Origin: Saprospiraceae bacterium | GTDB lineage: Bacteria; Bacteroidota; Bacteroidia; Chitinophagales; Saprospiraceae | DNA: 64,000 nucleotides | Reading direction: 5' to 3' | Assembly: GCA_028280415.1 (NCBI GenBank) | Contig: JANQLV010000040.1 | Location: 47,411-111,410 of the forward strand | Part shown: positions 9,477-19,700 of the stretch, in pieces | Position numbering within the stretch: the stretch's first letter is position 1 | Layout: each line of letters begins with the position of its first letter | Notes under the pieces: model-generated | Seen by the model: the letters and a program-made list of their open reading frames with translations, nothing else | What the model was told of the DNA's origin: nothing | The model's database searches: none | Position numbers and translations under genes: made by a program

Positions 9477-10574
9477 TTATTTTCGCTTTTTTAGATCGAG
9501 AGATAGGGAAAAGATATGCGAAACCAAAACCTGGGATACATCGCCAATATCAGTCAAAGCATAATCCAACTTGAGCTGGCCCAATTTCAAGCCTATCCCA
9601 AAATTGGGTTGTAGCGTAAGGATTTCATTCTCTCCAGTGATATCGTCTTTAGCTCTTTGAAAATTACCTACTCCTGCGCGTAAGAACAAAAATCGCTTGT
9701 AACCTAGTTGAAAGCCAATTCGCGGATCAATATTCATAGCCTTTGAACTGATCAACACATTTCTTTGTCCGTCTGTAGTGAAATTAAGATCAACCGAACC
9801 GAGAAAGCTGTAATTGGAGCCAAAGTTGACATCATAGGCTGTTCCAAGGATAAAGGTAGGAGTCGTAACTTCAATAGAGCTTTCAGGAATATCATTGCCG
9901 GTTATTGTAAACACCTCCTTCTCCCGCTCACTAAGTGAAAAAGACCAGGCATTGAAGGTTGAAGTGATATCTTTCCCTACGAGCGCGAATTGCCATTTAC
10001 CAGTTCGGTATTGCATTCCGGCATCCAGTCCGAAACCCCATGAGCCACCAATCTGACCAATCACTCTTCGAATAATTTTGGCATTTCCACCAATCGAGAG
10101 GGTCTTGTCTTTTATTTTAACATCACGGGCATAGGAAAGAAAGAATCCATAATCTGCTGTGGAAAAAGTTGATACATTATCATAGTTGATCGTCCCGTCC
10201 GGTTCAACGAGATTAAGCGTATAAGGAATATCATCGACTGCCAAACGGATCAGCGAAACACCAAGCACCGAATTGTTATCACTATTCAGGGGTTTGGCAA
10301 AGCCAATATAATCATAGTTGGAAATTTGTGCAAACCACTCTGCATGCATCACTCCTATTTGAAAGGGTGCTTCGATCTGGGTAAGTCCCGCCGGATTCCA
10401 GAACGTGGAATAAACATCACTGGTATGTGCAGTCATAGCACTGGACATGCCGTGAGACTGCGCACCTACGCCAATGGATAAAAATTCATTGGAATATTTT
10501 CGTTGACCGTAAACCAGGCTAAGGGTCAATAAACAGATAAAAACCAGCGAGCTTCTTAAGGAGAATTTATGCAT
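9477..10574 (-). CDS. PorV/PorQ-family outer-membrane beta-barrel protein
   Basis: A 365-residue outer-membrane protein with a cleavable signal peptide ending at about Gln24. The N-terminal motif EFLSIGVGAQSHGMSSAMTA, followed by DVYSTFWNPAGL, is characteristic of the PorV/PorQ (type IX secretion) family; the WNPAGL element is its hallmark. The rest alternates amphipathic strands and ends in a strand with SLSLDLKK. PorV carries T9SS cargo on the outer face, while PorQ and PorV2-type paralogues are less well defined. I cannot assign the exact paralogue. Secreted T9SS cargo genes lie immediately beyond it. Confidence 0.8.
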   Translation of the reverse strand: MHKFSLRSSLVFICLLTLSLVYGQRKYSNEFLSIGVGAQSHGMSSAMTAHTSDVYSTFWNPAGLTQIEAPFQIGVMHAEWFAQISNYDYIGFAKPLNSDNNSVLGVSLIRLAVDDIPYTLNLVEPDGTINYDNVSTFSTADYGFFLSYARDVKIKDKTLSIGGNAKIIRRVIGQIGGSWGFGLDAGMQYRTGKWQFALVGKDITSTFNAWSFSLSEREKEVFTITGNDIPESSIEVTTPTFILGTAYDVNFGSNYSFLGSVDLNFTTDGQRNVLISSKAMNIDPRIGFQLGYKRFLFLRAGVGNFQRAKDDITGENEILTLQPNFGIGLKLGQLKLDYALTDIGDVSQVLVSHIFSLSLDLKKRK

Positions 10575-10694
10575 ATTCGTGTTTTGAAATCTTTGAAATC
10601 GCGACTGTCCTGCCTCGGAATCACTAAAGAAACGACAATTTTCGAATTATGTTGGATAAACCGGCGACATTGCCACCATTTTTAAATTAAGCTC

Positions 10695-10729
10695 CAAAAA
10701 TACGAAAACCCTATCTATTTGGATACAAA
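10695..10729 (-). promoter_or_regulatory. candidate promoter of the PorV/PorQ-family gene
   Basis: On the minus strand TTTG (10729-10726) is followed by 23 bases and TATTTTTG (10702-10695), matching the Bacteroidota TTTG / TAnnTTTG promoter. It lies about 120 bases upstream of the start codon. Confidence 0.45.
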
Positions 10730-10978
10730 TTAACATTATTCAATATACGTACCAAAAGTCAAAGTCCCGGGTTTTGAAAGAATAATGAACTCAAAACTCA
10801 ATCCCGATATTTAAAGTTTGACACTTATTATGTCAATAATCTAACAAATCAAATAATTGTTTTGAAACAACCGAGCTATATTAGTAGCTTTATATATCGA
10901 AATATTCCTCTTTATCATACTTTTTACTTTTCATAAAGGTTTTAATATTATCATTTGAAACCTCTAAATAGATTTAGG
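10730..10978. other. divergent intergenic region
   Basis: AT-rich DNA between the divergent PorV/PorQ and choice-of-anchor-B genes. I see no ORF with coding character here; it presumably holds the plus-strand promoter. Confidence 0.4.
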
Positions 10979-12367
10979 ATGAAAAAACTTTTACTATTAT
11001 TATTCTTGTTTTGTTCTACCATGGGTTTTTCCCAAATCTCTTTGAACATGAATTTGCTAGGCTCCTTTGATGTCGATACCTTGCCTACTCACTCTTTTGG
11101 TACCTTCAATGATGTTTGGGCTTATGTAGATGGAGCGGGAAATGAATATGCTGTAATGGGGAGCGCCAAATATATACATTTTTTCGACGTAACTGATCCA
11201 TCCAATATTGTTGAAATACTTGCCCATGAAGTAGATGCACAGACAACCTGGCGTGATTTCAAAGTATATGGGGACAGAGTCTATGCGGCTTCAGACAACA
11301 GTGGTGAAGGCCTGATAATTTTTGATGTTTCAATGTTGCCTGCACCTCCGGTAGTCACTTATGATAGCACAGAGTTTTTTAATTCTACGCACAATATCTT
11401 TATTGATGAGGAAAATGGTCGTTTGTACGCTGCGGGGGCAGACACCCAAAATGATGGTCTGATTGTCCTGGATATTGCTACTAACCCGGATCAACCCCTG
11501 CTTCTGGGTAGTGTTAGCTTGGTTAATGGCCTTTTGGGAGGTTATGTACACGATGTTTATGTTCGGGATAATATTGCTTATTGCTCCCATGGTAATACCA
11601 GTTCTTTCGTGATCTGGGATTTTAATGATGCTGCCAATCCGGGATATATTGCTTCTTTTGAATCCAATGGCTATAATCATAGCAGCTGGCTTACTGATGA
11701 TGGAAACACAGTAATCTTTGCGGAGGAAGTTCCTACCGGACTCCCCCTGGGGCTTTTGGATATAAGCAATATGATGAACGATGAATTGACGCTTTATCAA
11801 TACTTCAAATTTCCATTATTAGCTCCTGACCACGAAGGGGCTACACCTCATAATCCTTTTATTTTGGGTGATCTGGCATTTATTTCCTATTATGAGGATG
11901 GTCTACAGGTTATAGACATTTCTGATCCCAGCGCTCCATTTACAACTGCCTATTACGATACTTATCCGGAGAATAATGATTACAACGGTTATGTGGGCTG
12001 TTGGGGAGTGTATCCTTATCTTCCTTCCGGTAATATTTTGGCTTCGGATATGCAAAACGGATTATTTATACTCGAAATGGATCTTACACCAACCTCTACT
12101 ACTGATGGTTTAGAGCAGGTAAATGCGTTTAAGGTTTTTCCAAATCCAACTAATGGCCTTTTGAATATACAATTAGAAACTAGCCAGGCTGAAGAAGTGG
12201 AATTTGTTGTTTCCACTTTAACCGGGCAAACTTTAATATCACAAACACGCCTGGTCAATGGTTCTGAAAATATCGACCTCAATATCGATGAGCTTCCGGC
12301 TGGCATCTATATTTTGACCGCTAATTTGGAAAGTGCTCAATTGACAGAAAAGATTATCAAACAATAG
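10979..12367 (+). CDS. choice-of-anchor B family protein with T9SS sorting domain
   Basis: A 462-residue secreted protein starting at the ATG at 10979. The upstream in-frame TTG is not needed, because a clean signal peptide MKKLLLLLFLFCSTMGFSQ begins here. The body is built from LVIvd-type beta-propeller repeats (YIHFFDVTDPSNIVEI, GLIVLDIATNPDQPLLLGSV, GLQVIDISDPSAPF), as in choice-of-anchor-B proteins. The last 75 residues form a T9SS type A domain: VFPNPTNGLLNIQ, followed by LPAGIYILTANL and a terminal KIIKQ. It is predicted to be exported through the outer membrane and anchored or released at the surface. Function beyond a propeller scaffold is unknown. Confidence 0.9.
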   Translation: MKKLLLLLFLFCSTMGFSQISLNMNLLGSFDVDTLPTHSFGTFNDVWAYVDGAGNEYAVMGSAKYIHFFDVTDPSNIVEILAHEVDAQTTWRDFKVYGDRVYAASDNSGEGLIIFDVSMLPAPPVVTYDSTEFFNSTHNIFIDEENGRLYAAGADTQNDGLIVLDIATNPDQPLLLGSVSLVNGLLGGYVHDVYVRDNIAYCSHGNTSSFVIWDFNDAANPGYIASFESNGYNHSSWLTDDGNTVIFAEEVPTGLPLGLLDISNMMNDELTLYQYFKFPLLAPDHEGATPHNPFILGDLAFISYYEDGLQVIDISDPSAPFTTAYYDTYPENNDYNGYVGCWGVYPYLPSGNILASDMQNGLFILEMDLTPTSTTDGLEQVNAFKVFPNPTNGLLNIQLETSQAEEVEFVVSTLTGQTLISQTRLVNGSENIDLNIDELPAGIYILTANLESAQLTEKIIKQ

Positions 12368-12399
12368 GTTAAAAATCTTCAATTATAAAGTTTTCGAGG

Positions 12400-12433
12400 A
12401 TAAGGTCCTGGGTGTTTTCACTCAGGACCTTAT
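12400..12433 (+). terminator. hairpin downstream of the choice-of-anchor-B gene
   Basis: A 15-bp stem (12400-12414 with 12419-12433, one G-T pair) closes a TTTT loop, 33 bases after the stop codon. The downstream T-run is weak, so it may work together with the next hairpin. Confidence 0.6.
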
Positions 12434-12530
12434 GTTTAGGTTTCATTATAGAAGCTCAAATGACACCAGAGCTCCTTTTGTCTTTAAATGAGGTGCTCTA
12501 TGGCTTCATGATTGTTCTATGTAACAAGAA

Positions 12531-12568
12531 AAAGGCGGTTTGAGTGTTTCTTCCCAAACCGCTTTTTT
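12531..12568. terminator. bidirectional intrinsic terminator
   Basis: Arms gcggtttg (12535-12542) and caaaccgc (12555-12562) are flanked by an A-run on the left and TTTTTT (12563-12568) on the right. It sits between two convergent secreted-protein genes and can serve both. Confidence 0.8.
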
Positions 12569-12601
12569 GGATGATAAAGTTGAAATTATTTTTCTCTATT
12601 G

Positions 12602-13561
12602 TTAATCCAGATTTGCTTTCCAGATTTTTTTAGAAAAACGCTGATCTCCATTATAAACCGTAAAAAAGTAGAAATTTCCACCTTCTTCTTCGAGATTAAA
12701 AACAAACCTGTTTACTCCTGCCTGTAGTTGAACGCGATCTTGTTCCAATACTTTTCCAGTGATATCAAAAAGATCAATAAACACCGGTCCTTCACTTTGT
12801 GAATGAATTAGAACAGTAAGCTCATTCCCGACTAAAGGCACGGGGTAAACTTCCAGAAGATCGATTTCGGTTTTCGCTCTTTCAACTGCAATTACTTCTG
12901 AAAAGCTGTAAGAAGCATCAAAATCAATGATTTGCAAGCGATAATAGGCCAAAGAAATAGGCTCCTTATCAATAAAATCATATGATCTTTCAATGCTGGA
13001 ATTCCCGCTTGCTTCTACTTGTCCGATATTCTCGAAATCTCTGATACCATCAGGAGAACGCTGAACCTGAAAAGCCATGGTATTCTCCTCAGAGCTGGTT
13101 TTCCAAATCAACTTATTCGAACGATCATCCTGAATCGCTCTAAAGTCAGAAAGTTCGGCTGGAAGCGGTTCAAGACCAGAAAAGAAAATACTTCCCTGTC
13201 CGCATGAATTATCGTTCGTATCAAAACCGTCCAGACTGACTTTGATCACATCACCACAAGTTTTGGTAATTGTAGCCGTAATCGTTCCGCCCGGACTTAC
13301 GGTTACTCCCGTACAGGAGCCTCCCATACAATTGGAAATCGAACCATCTGAAACGCCTATATTTGCGGTATGCGCCGTACTGGTGTTTGCTAAAATGATA
13401 GATACCTGATAGGTACAGGTTCCATCCAGATTATCAATTTCGTCATTGATAAATATACCTGTAGCACCAATACAAGCTGAGCTAATAGTAACACTCAATA
13501 AAACAAATAGTGCAGATAAAACGGTTAGTTTGAGTTTTGTGTAAATGTTATACATGTTCAT
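12602..13561 (-). CDS. small secreted protein with T9SS type A sorting domain
   Basis: A 319-residue secreted protein. I start it at the ATG at 13561 (or the third codon at 13555) because the signal peptide follows directly; the upstream GTG extension is not needed. The mature N-terminus is a Cys-rich beta domain of about 110 residues (SACIGATGIFINDEIDN; later SISNCMGGSCTGVTV and TKTCGDVIKVSLDGF). Next comes the fibronectin-like module often preceding T9SS domains (LSDFRAIQDDRSNKLIWKTS, then YYRLQIIDFD). A C-terminal type A sorting domain (VYPVPLVGNELTV and on, terminal KKIWK) completes it. Function is unknown; surface location is inferred. Confidence 0.85.
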   Translation of the reverse strand: MNMYNIYTKLKLTVLSALFVLLSVTISSACIGATGIFINDEIDNLDGTCTYQVSIILANTSTAHTANIGVSDGSISNCMGGSCTGVTVSPGGTITATITKTCGDVIKVSLDGFDTNDNSCGQGSIFFSGLEPLPAELSDFRAIQDDRSNKLIWKTSSEENTMAFQVQRSPDGIRDFENIGQVEASGNSSIERSYDFIDKEPISLAYYRLQIIDFDASYSFSEVIAVERAKTEIDLLEVYPVPLVGNELTVLIHSQSEGPVFIDLFDITGKVLEQDRVQLQAGVNRFVFNLEEEGGNFYFFTVYNGDQRFSKKIWKANLD

Positions 13562-13742
13562 GTTTTTTGTTAAAATACGTGGGGGTAGTCTAAATTTCCT
13601 TAACACAATTGAATAAAAGTATTAAGAAGAGATTCCAGGTGTGCTTAGATAGCCATCATAGACTAAAGAGGATTGTAATACAAAATAACAAAAAATTTGC
13701 AAGACATGAAAGTATCCGGTATCACTTTCACTATTTTTTATA

Positions 13743-13779
13743 AAAAAGGGTGACTGAATTGCTCCAGTCACCCATTTTT
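13743..13779 (-). terminator. intrinsic terminator of the giant lectin/TSP3 gene
   Basis: Perfect 9-bp arms gggtgactg (13748-13756) and cagtcaccc (13765-13773) are followed on the minus strand by a T-run (AAAAAA on the plus strand just left of the hairpin), 22 bases after the stop codon. Confidence 0.85.
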
Positions 13780-13794
13780 CCAATCAAAACATGT

Positions 13795-16700
13795 TTATAA
13801 TCGTACAATCACAAACTTCTTAGCAAAATTTCTTGTTCCTTCCATTTCGATATACATTGTATACGCACCGGCTCTATATTTACCGGTTAAATCAAATCTG
13901 TAAGGCATGGTATCAACTTCATCTATAACTTTCACATCCATCCGTTGTCCCAGATGGTTAAAAATGGAGATGGTAGCATTTCTACCTTCAAATTGTTTCA
14001 GACTGATATAAATCTCATTTGTCGCTGGATTCGGGAATACAAGGGTCTCGTCAAGGTCAATATCAAAACTAACTTTACGGCTTGAAGTATACTCACTCGA
14101 ACCATCTTTATGGACCTTTTTCAATCGATAATAATTATCTCCCAAAAATGGATCAAGATCGTATTCAGTATAATTAAATGCACCTGGATTATCTGTAATA
14201 CTGGCAACATTCATTAAGGGTTCAAAGTTGACCCCATCGTAAGATCGTTCAAGTATGAAATAATCATTCCTCGTTTCGGAGTTGGTCATCCAGTAGAGGT
14301 TGACGTTTCTTCCATTTTTAATTGCCCGGAAATCAAGAATTTCTTCTCCGGCCATGAAGTTTTGTGAACTCCCGCCTACAGTAACCATAGGCATCACCGC
14401 ACAGATCGGCGTCCAGTTTTCATCGTATAATTTCACAGAAACGTAATAGGAACCACTTGGTAATCCATCTGCAATTGCCGGATCCGTACAATCAAATCCA
14501 CAGTTATAAACGGTCTGCCACTGCGAATTAAAGATCATTATGGTAAAAATTGGCGTATTAAGATTAGTAACAGTGATAGAGCTATCGCTTGTAATAATCG
14601 TAATATCTGCACATGGATCGTCATTTCCAATATTGTCATCACAGTCATCCGGAATACCGTCACCGTCAACATCAATATTATCATCTCCGCCTTCACAAAC
14701 GTCTTCCGCATCACAAACGCCATCGTTATCTGTATCCACCATAATAACGGTTTTGATGATACAATTACTTTCTCCCTGAGTCCAGTCATCACAATCCGTT
14801 CTGCGACTACATCTCACATAATAAGTAGTTTGAGTAATTGCCCCCGGATCAAAAGTAGCCTGATCAGCTCCCGGAATTGCCTGATTTAGATTTGTCGGAC
14901 ATCCCGTCGTAGAAGACAACCATAAGTATTCAATATTTCCATTTCCTCCGGAAGGTGCGATAAGGGATGTAATCGGTGCGGGATCATATCCTACACAACC
15001 TGCTTCATCACCGGTAATTTCTCCCCCATCCGTTACATTATCACATTCATTGGTATCACAAGCATCCGGAATACCATCCCCATCATCATCCATATTGTCA
15101 TCAAATCCGGCACAAACATCTTCCGCATCACAAACCCCATCGCCATCGCTATCGGTAAAGGTTCCCGAACAATTACAATTGGCATCATAAACATCACCGG
15201 TCGTACAGGCATCACCATCATCGCAGGGGGAGCCTTCATCAAAGGGGCAACCTTCACTCACCTCAATGGTTTCGAAAATTTCACAGATTTCCTGCCAGTT
15301 GGCATCTCTCAAACTCACTTTTACAAAGTAAGTTCCTGCTGCAAGATTTTCAACTACCGTAGGATCGTCACAGGCATAATTACAATTGAATTCCGTGCCC
15401 CAGCTTGAATTGAAAACATAGACATTAAAGATTGGAGCGTCGATACTACTTACAGTAATAGTTCCTGGTCCGGTTAGAATAGAAACATCATCACAGGGAT
15501 CTCCATTTGGATCATCATTATCACAGAAATCCGGCGTACCATCTCCGTCGGTATCAACGTTATCATCCCCTCCGGCACAGATATCTTCCGCATCACAAAC
15601 ACCATCATAATCGCTATCATTAAAATCTACTGTTTTGACAATACAATTGCTTTCTCCCTGGCTCCAGTCATCGCAATCTGATCTGCGACTACATCTTACA
15701 TAGTAAGTAGTTTGGCTAATTGGCCCCGGATCAAAGGTAGCCTGATTAGCTCCTGGAATTGCCTGATTTAGATATATGGGACATTCAGTCGTAGAAGACA
15801 ACCATAAGTACTCAATTGTTCCCGAACCTCCAGAAGGTAATTCTACAGATGTAATTGGTGCAGGATCATACCCTTCACAACCGGTTTCATCACCGGCAAT
15901 TTCACCTGCATCCGTTACATTATCGCATTCGTTGGTATCACAAGCATTCGGTATACCATCCCCGTCATCATCCAGTGTATCATCAAAACCGGCACAGACA
16001 TCTTCCGCATCACAAACCCCATCGCCATCGCTATCGGTAAAGGTTCCCGAACAATTACAATTGGCATCATAAACATCACCCGTCGTACAGGCATCGCCAT
16101 CATCGCAGGGGGTCCCTTCGGTAAACGGACAACCTTCCGGAATTTCAATGGTTTCAAAAATCTCACAGATTTCCTGCCAGTTAGCATCTCTCAGGTTCAC
16201 TTTTACATAGTAAGTCCCGGGAGCAAGATCAATGGTCGTTGGATCGGTACAATTGAAATTGCAGTTGAATTCTGTACCCCAGCTCGAATTGAAAACATAA
16301 ATATTAAAGATCGGAGCGTCAATATTACTAACAGTAAGGCTACCTGTTCCTATAGTTAGCTGAATATCATCACAAGGATCCCCACTTGGATCATCACAGA
16401 AATCCGGAGTACCATCTCCATCGGTATCTATGTTATCATCTCCACCGGCACACACATCTTCCGCATCACATACTCCATCGCCATCACTATCGGTAAAGGT
16501 CCCGGCGCAATTGCAATTCGCATCAAATACATCTCCCGTCGTACAGGCATCGCCATCATCACAGGGCTGACCTACTGTGGAACAATTATCACAGAAATCC
16601 GGTACACCATCTCCGTCAGTATCTATGTTATCATCTCCACCGGCACACACATCTTCCGCATCACATACTCCATCGCCATCACTATCCGTAAAGGTCCCGG

Positions 16701-19700
16701 CACAATTGCAATTCGCATCAAATACATCTCCCGTCGTACAGGCATCGCCATCATCACAAGGTTGACCTACTGTGGAACAATTATCACAGAAATCCGGTAC
16801 ACCATCTCCGTCAGTATCTATGTTATCATCTCCACCGGCACAGATATCTTCCGCATCACATACTCCATCACCATCACTATCGGTAAAGGTCCCGGCACAA
16901 TTGCAATTCGCATCAAATACATCTCCTGTCGTACAGGCATCGCCATCATCACAAGGCTGACCTTCCGTCGAACAATCATCACAGAAATCCGGTACACCAT
17001 CTCCGTCAGTATCTATGTTATCATCTCCACCGGCACATACATCTTCTGCATCACAAACCCCATCACCATCACTATCCGTATATGTCCCGGAGCAGTTACA
17101 ATTTCCATCTTCTACATCATTAGTTGTACAATCATCCCCATCATCGCAGGGAGTCCCGGCAGCAGGACAAGTTGAAGCAACTTCTACATTGAAGATGCAG
17201 ATTTCAGAATTTCCACAATCATCATTAATCAGATAGATAATTTCATAGATTCCTTCTGCCGGGCTACTGCCATTTGCGGGCCCGGTCACCTGTTCGACCG
17301 TTACATTCCCTGTAAAACAGGTAGTACTTGCCGTTGGTTCTGTCCAGTTAAAGTTATCCGTATCTGTTGCAAAGTCTGCGGGGCAGGTTTCCAGTGTTAA
17401 TACCGCATCTTGTGTATTAACCGTAACGCTAAATGCGCATTGCGCAAAATTATTGCAGGAATCAACCAGGGAATAAGATACGAATGTAGTCCCAACAGGA
17501 AATAGTCCGCCATTTGCGGGCCCTTCATCAACTCTAGTAATTTCAACTCCTGGAACAAAACAGGTAGAGGTAGCCGTCGGTTCTGTCCAGCTTGCTGCCG
17601 CACTTTCTGCTCCCGGCTCAGCATTGATAACAATATCTGCCGGACAGTTAGAGGCAATTTCCGCGGGATTGTCTTCAACGGTAACCGTGAAGATGCAAAT
17701 CTCCTGATTACCACAGGCATCCGTTACTTCATATGCGATTTCCGTAATTCCAATTCCAAAGTCACCCCCATTAGGCGGTCCACTAATTTGTTGGACGACC
17801 GGCTCATCCGGCGTAGTACCGCCATCGTCATTTCCAGAAATACAGAAATGGACGGTCTCCCCATCTCCATAATCACCACCTGTCCCGTAAACGGTCCCAT
17901 CCGCTCCGGTTAAAGTATATGATCCATTGCCATACTGACAGCAAATACCATCGCCATAACTATCACTAATAATAAAATCGTAACAACCATCTGTCAGACA
18001 ATTTGTAATTGATATATTCGAACCATCAGGTTGATTTCCGTAATTACCTCCGGAAGCTACAACAGAACCGTTTTCATCCCGGATTTCCCAGCTAACATCT
18101 TCCGGATAGTTATCAAAAACGATATCAAGAACCACATCCTCACAATTTGAAGGAGTATTGCTACAAGGAACTTCCATCACGTATTCGTAAGAATAGGAAT
18201 ATGCCCCACGATCTGTCCATTCGCCAGATGATTTCTTCAATCTGACCGCCTGATTTGTTCCATTGCCATTAGGTTCACCAGCTTGCCAGTTCGTATAATT
18301 GACCGGATCGCCATTGACCCAGTTAAATACATCCGGAGATGCAACCGTATTTAGACCAGTCCACACGGAGCCTGTAGAAGGGTTAATGTTATTTTGAATA
18401 AAATCATTTTCCTCCTGACTATTAATAACAACAAGATGTCCTCCATTAGCTTCGCTATTTGATTTCGCATATCCCCAATCCGATGGATGATCTGAAACAA
18501 AATATTTAGCATCATTAAATTCACCGAGATAAATAAAACCAGGTTTATTTTCGGAGACATCATCACAGGTCGGTGCTTCATTTGAGCAAGGGATTTCCAT
18601 CACGAATTCTCTATGAGCAGAATTCGATAAATCATTCCAGCGGCCATGTGATTTTAAAATTTCCGTATAATCTTCGCCATTACCATAATCATTAGGCTCT
18701 CCACTATTCCAATTCGTGTAGGTATCATCCTCACCGTTAACCCATTCAAAATCACCTTCGTTAGCTTCATCCGTATAACCAATCCAGGCGCGGTCAGCAA
18801 TTAGGCCATCCCGAATAAAATCATTTTCTTCCTGGCTTGTAATTACTGCCAAGAAGCCACCTTTTGCAGCAGCTTCTGCTTTTGCTGCTGACCAGGTCCA
18901 GTTATTATTATTAGAACAATAGTACTTGCTATTATTGTATTCTCCCATGAAGATAAAACCCGGGATATCCTCATCTACATTGATACACTGCTCTTCAGGT
19001 CGGCATTCATTTCCATCCCCGCTAAGCATGATATTGATATCACCGGCTTGTGGATTATTTCCATATACGATTTCCAATTCAGGACCATTGTCCGGTTGGC
19101 TAAGTACCTCTGCAGATAGCCATCCGCTTGCCCCAAAGGCATTGGTACCATCTGTAGGGTTTGCACCCTTTCCAATCTGAAATGCTTCTCCAAATCTTGA
19201 GATGCTAATTTCTGCACCAGCCAGCTCGTTAAGCCCAGTCAGTGTCCCATCCGATGTGGTGTAATAGTACCAATCCGAAGCATCTTCATTAATATCGCAA
19301 AAAGATTCTTTTGGACTTCCGGCAGGTGGTGAAAAGGTTCGTCCGGTCAAATCCACTTCAATATCAAATTGATAAGCACTATTATCGACATTCGTCAAAG
19401 TGCCTGTAAATTGAGCAGTGCCATCTTCAAATTCTTTAAAAGAACCATTTTCAAGAGTGTAATGATAGTTAAAACCGGATAGTTTTAAATAAAATCCATA
19501 CACTACCCCACTGTTACACTGCGTAGTATTAGTCGCTGTACGATCTGCACATACTTCCCCGTTCAGCGTACAAGTAGTGGTAGGTGCTGCAGGTTCATCC
19601 CAGCTAACAGAGACAATAGCTTCTCCCGGCTGAGGGCTAATGGTAATATCTTCCGGACATGCAAAATCAATATCTTCATCATCAATCGGCTCAATTGGAG

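Noticed and set aside
16396..17175. Evenly spaced repeats considered as a CRISPR array
   Set aside because: The 195-bp units are contiguous, in frame and protein-coding, with no spacers and no cas genes nearby.
14538..17236. Many open frames of 60-137 codons on both strands within the lectin giant
   Set aside because: They arise from the strong repeat structure and biased codons of the real gene; their translations are low-complexity Ser/Pro/Ile/Thr strings.
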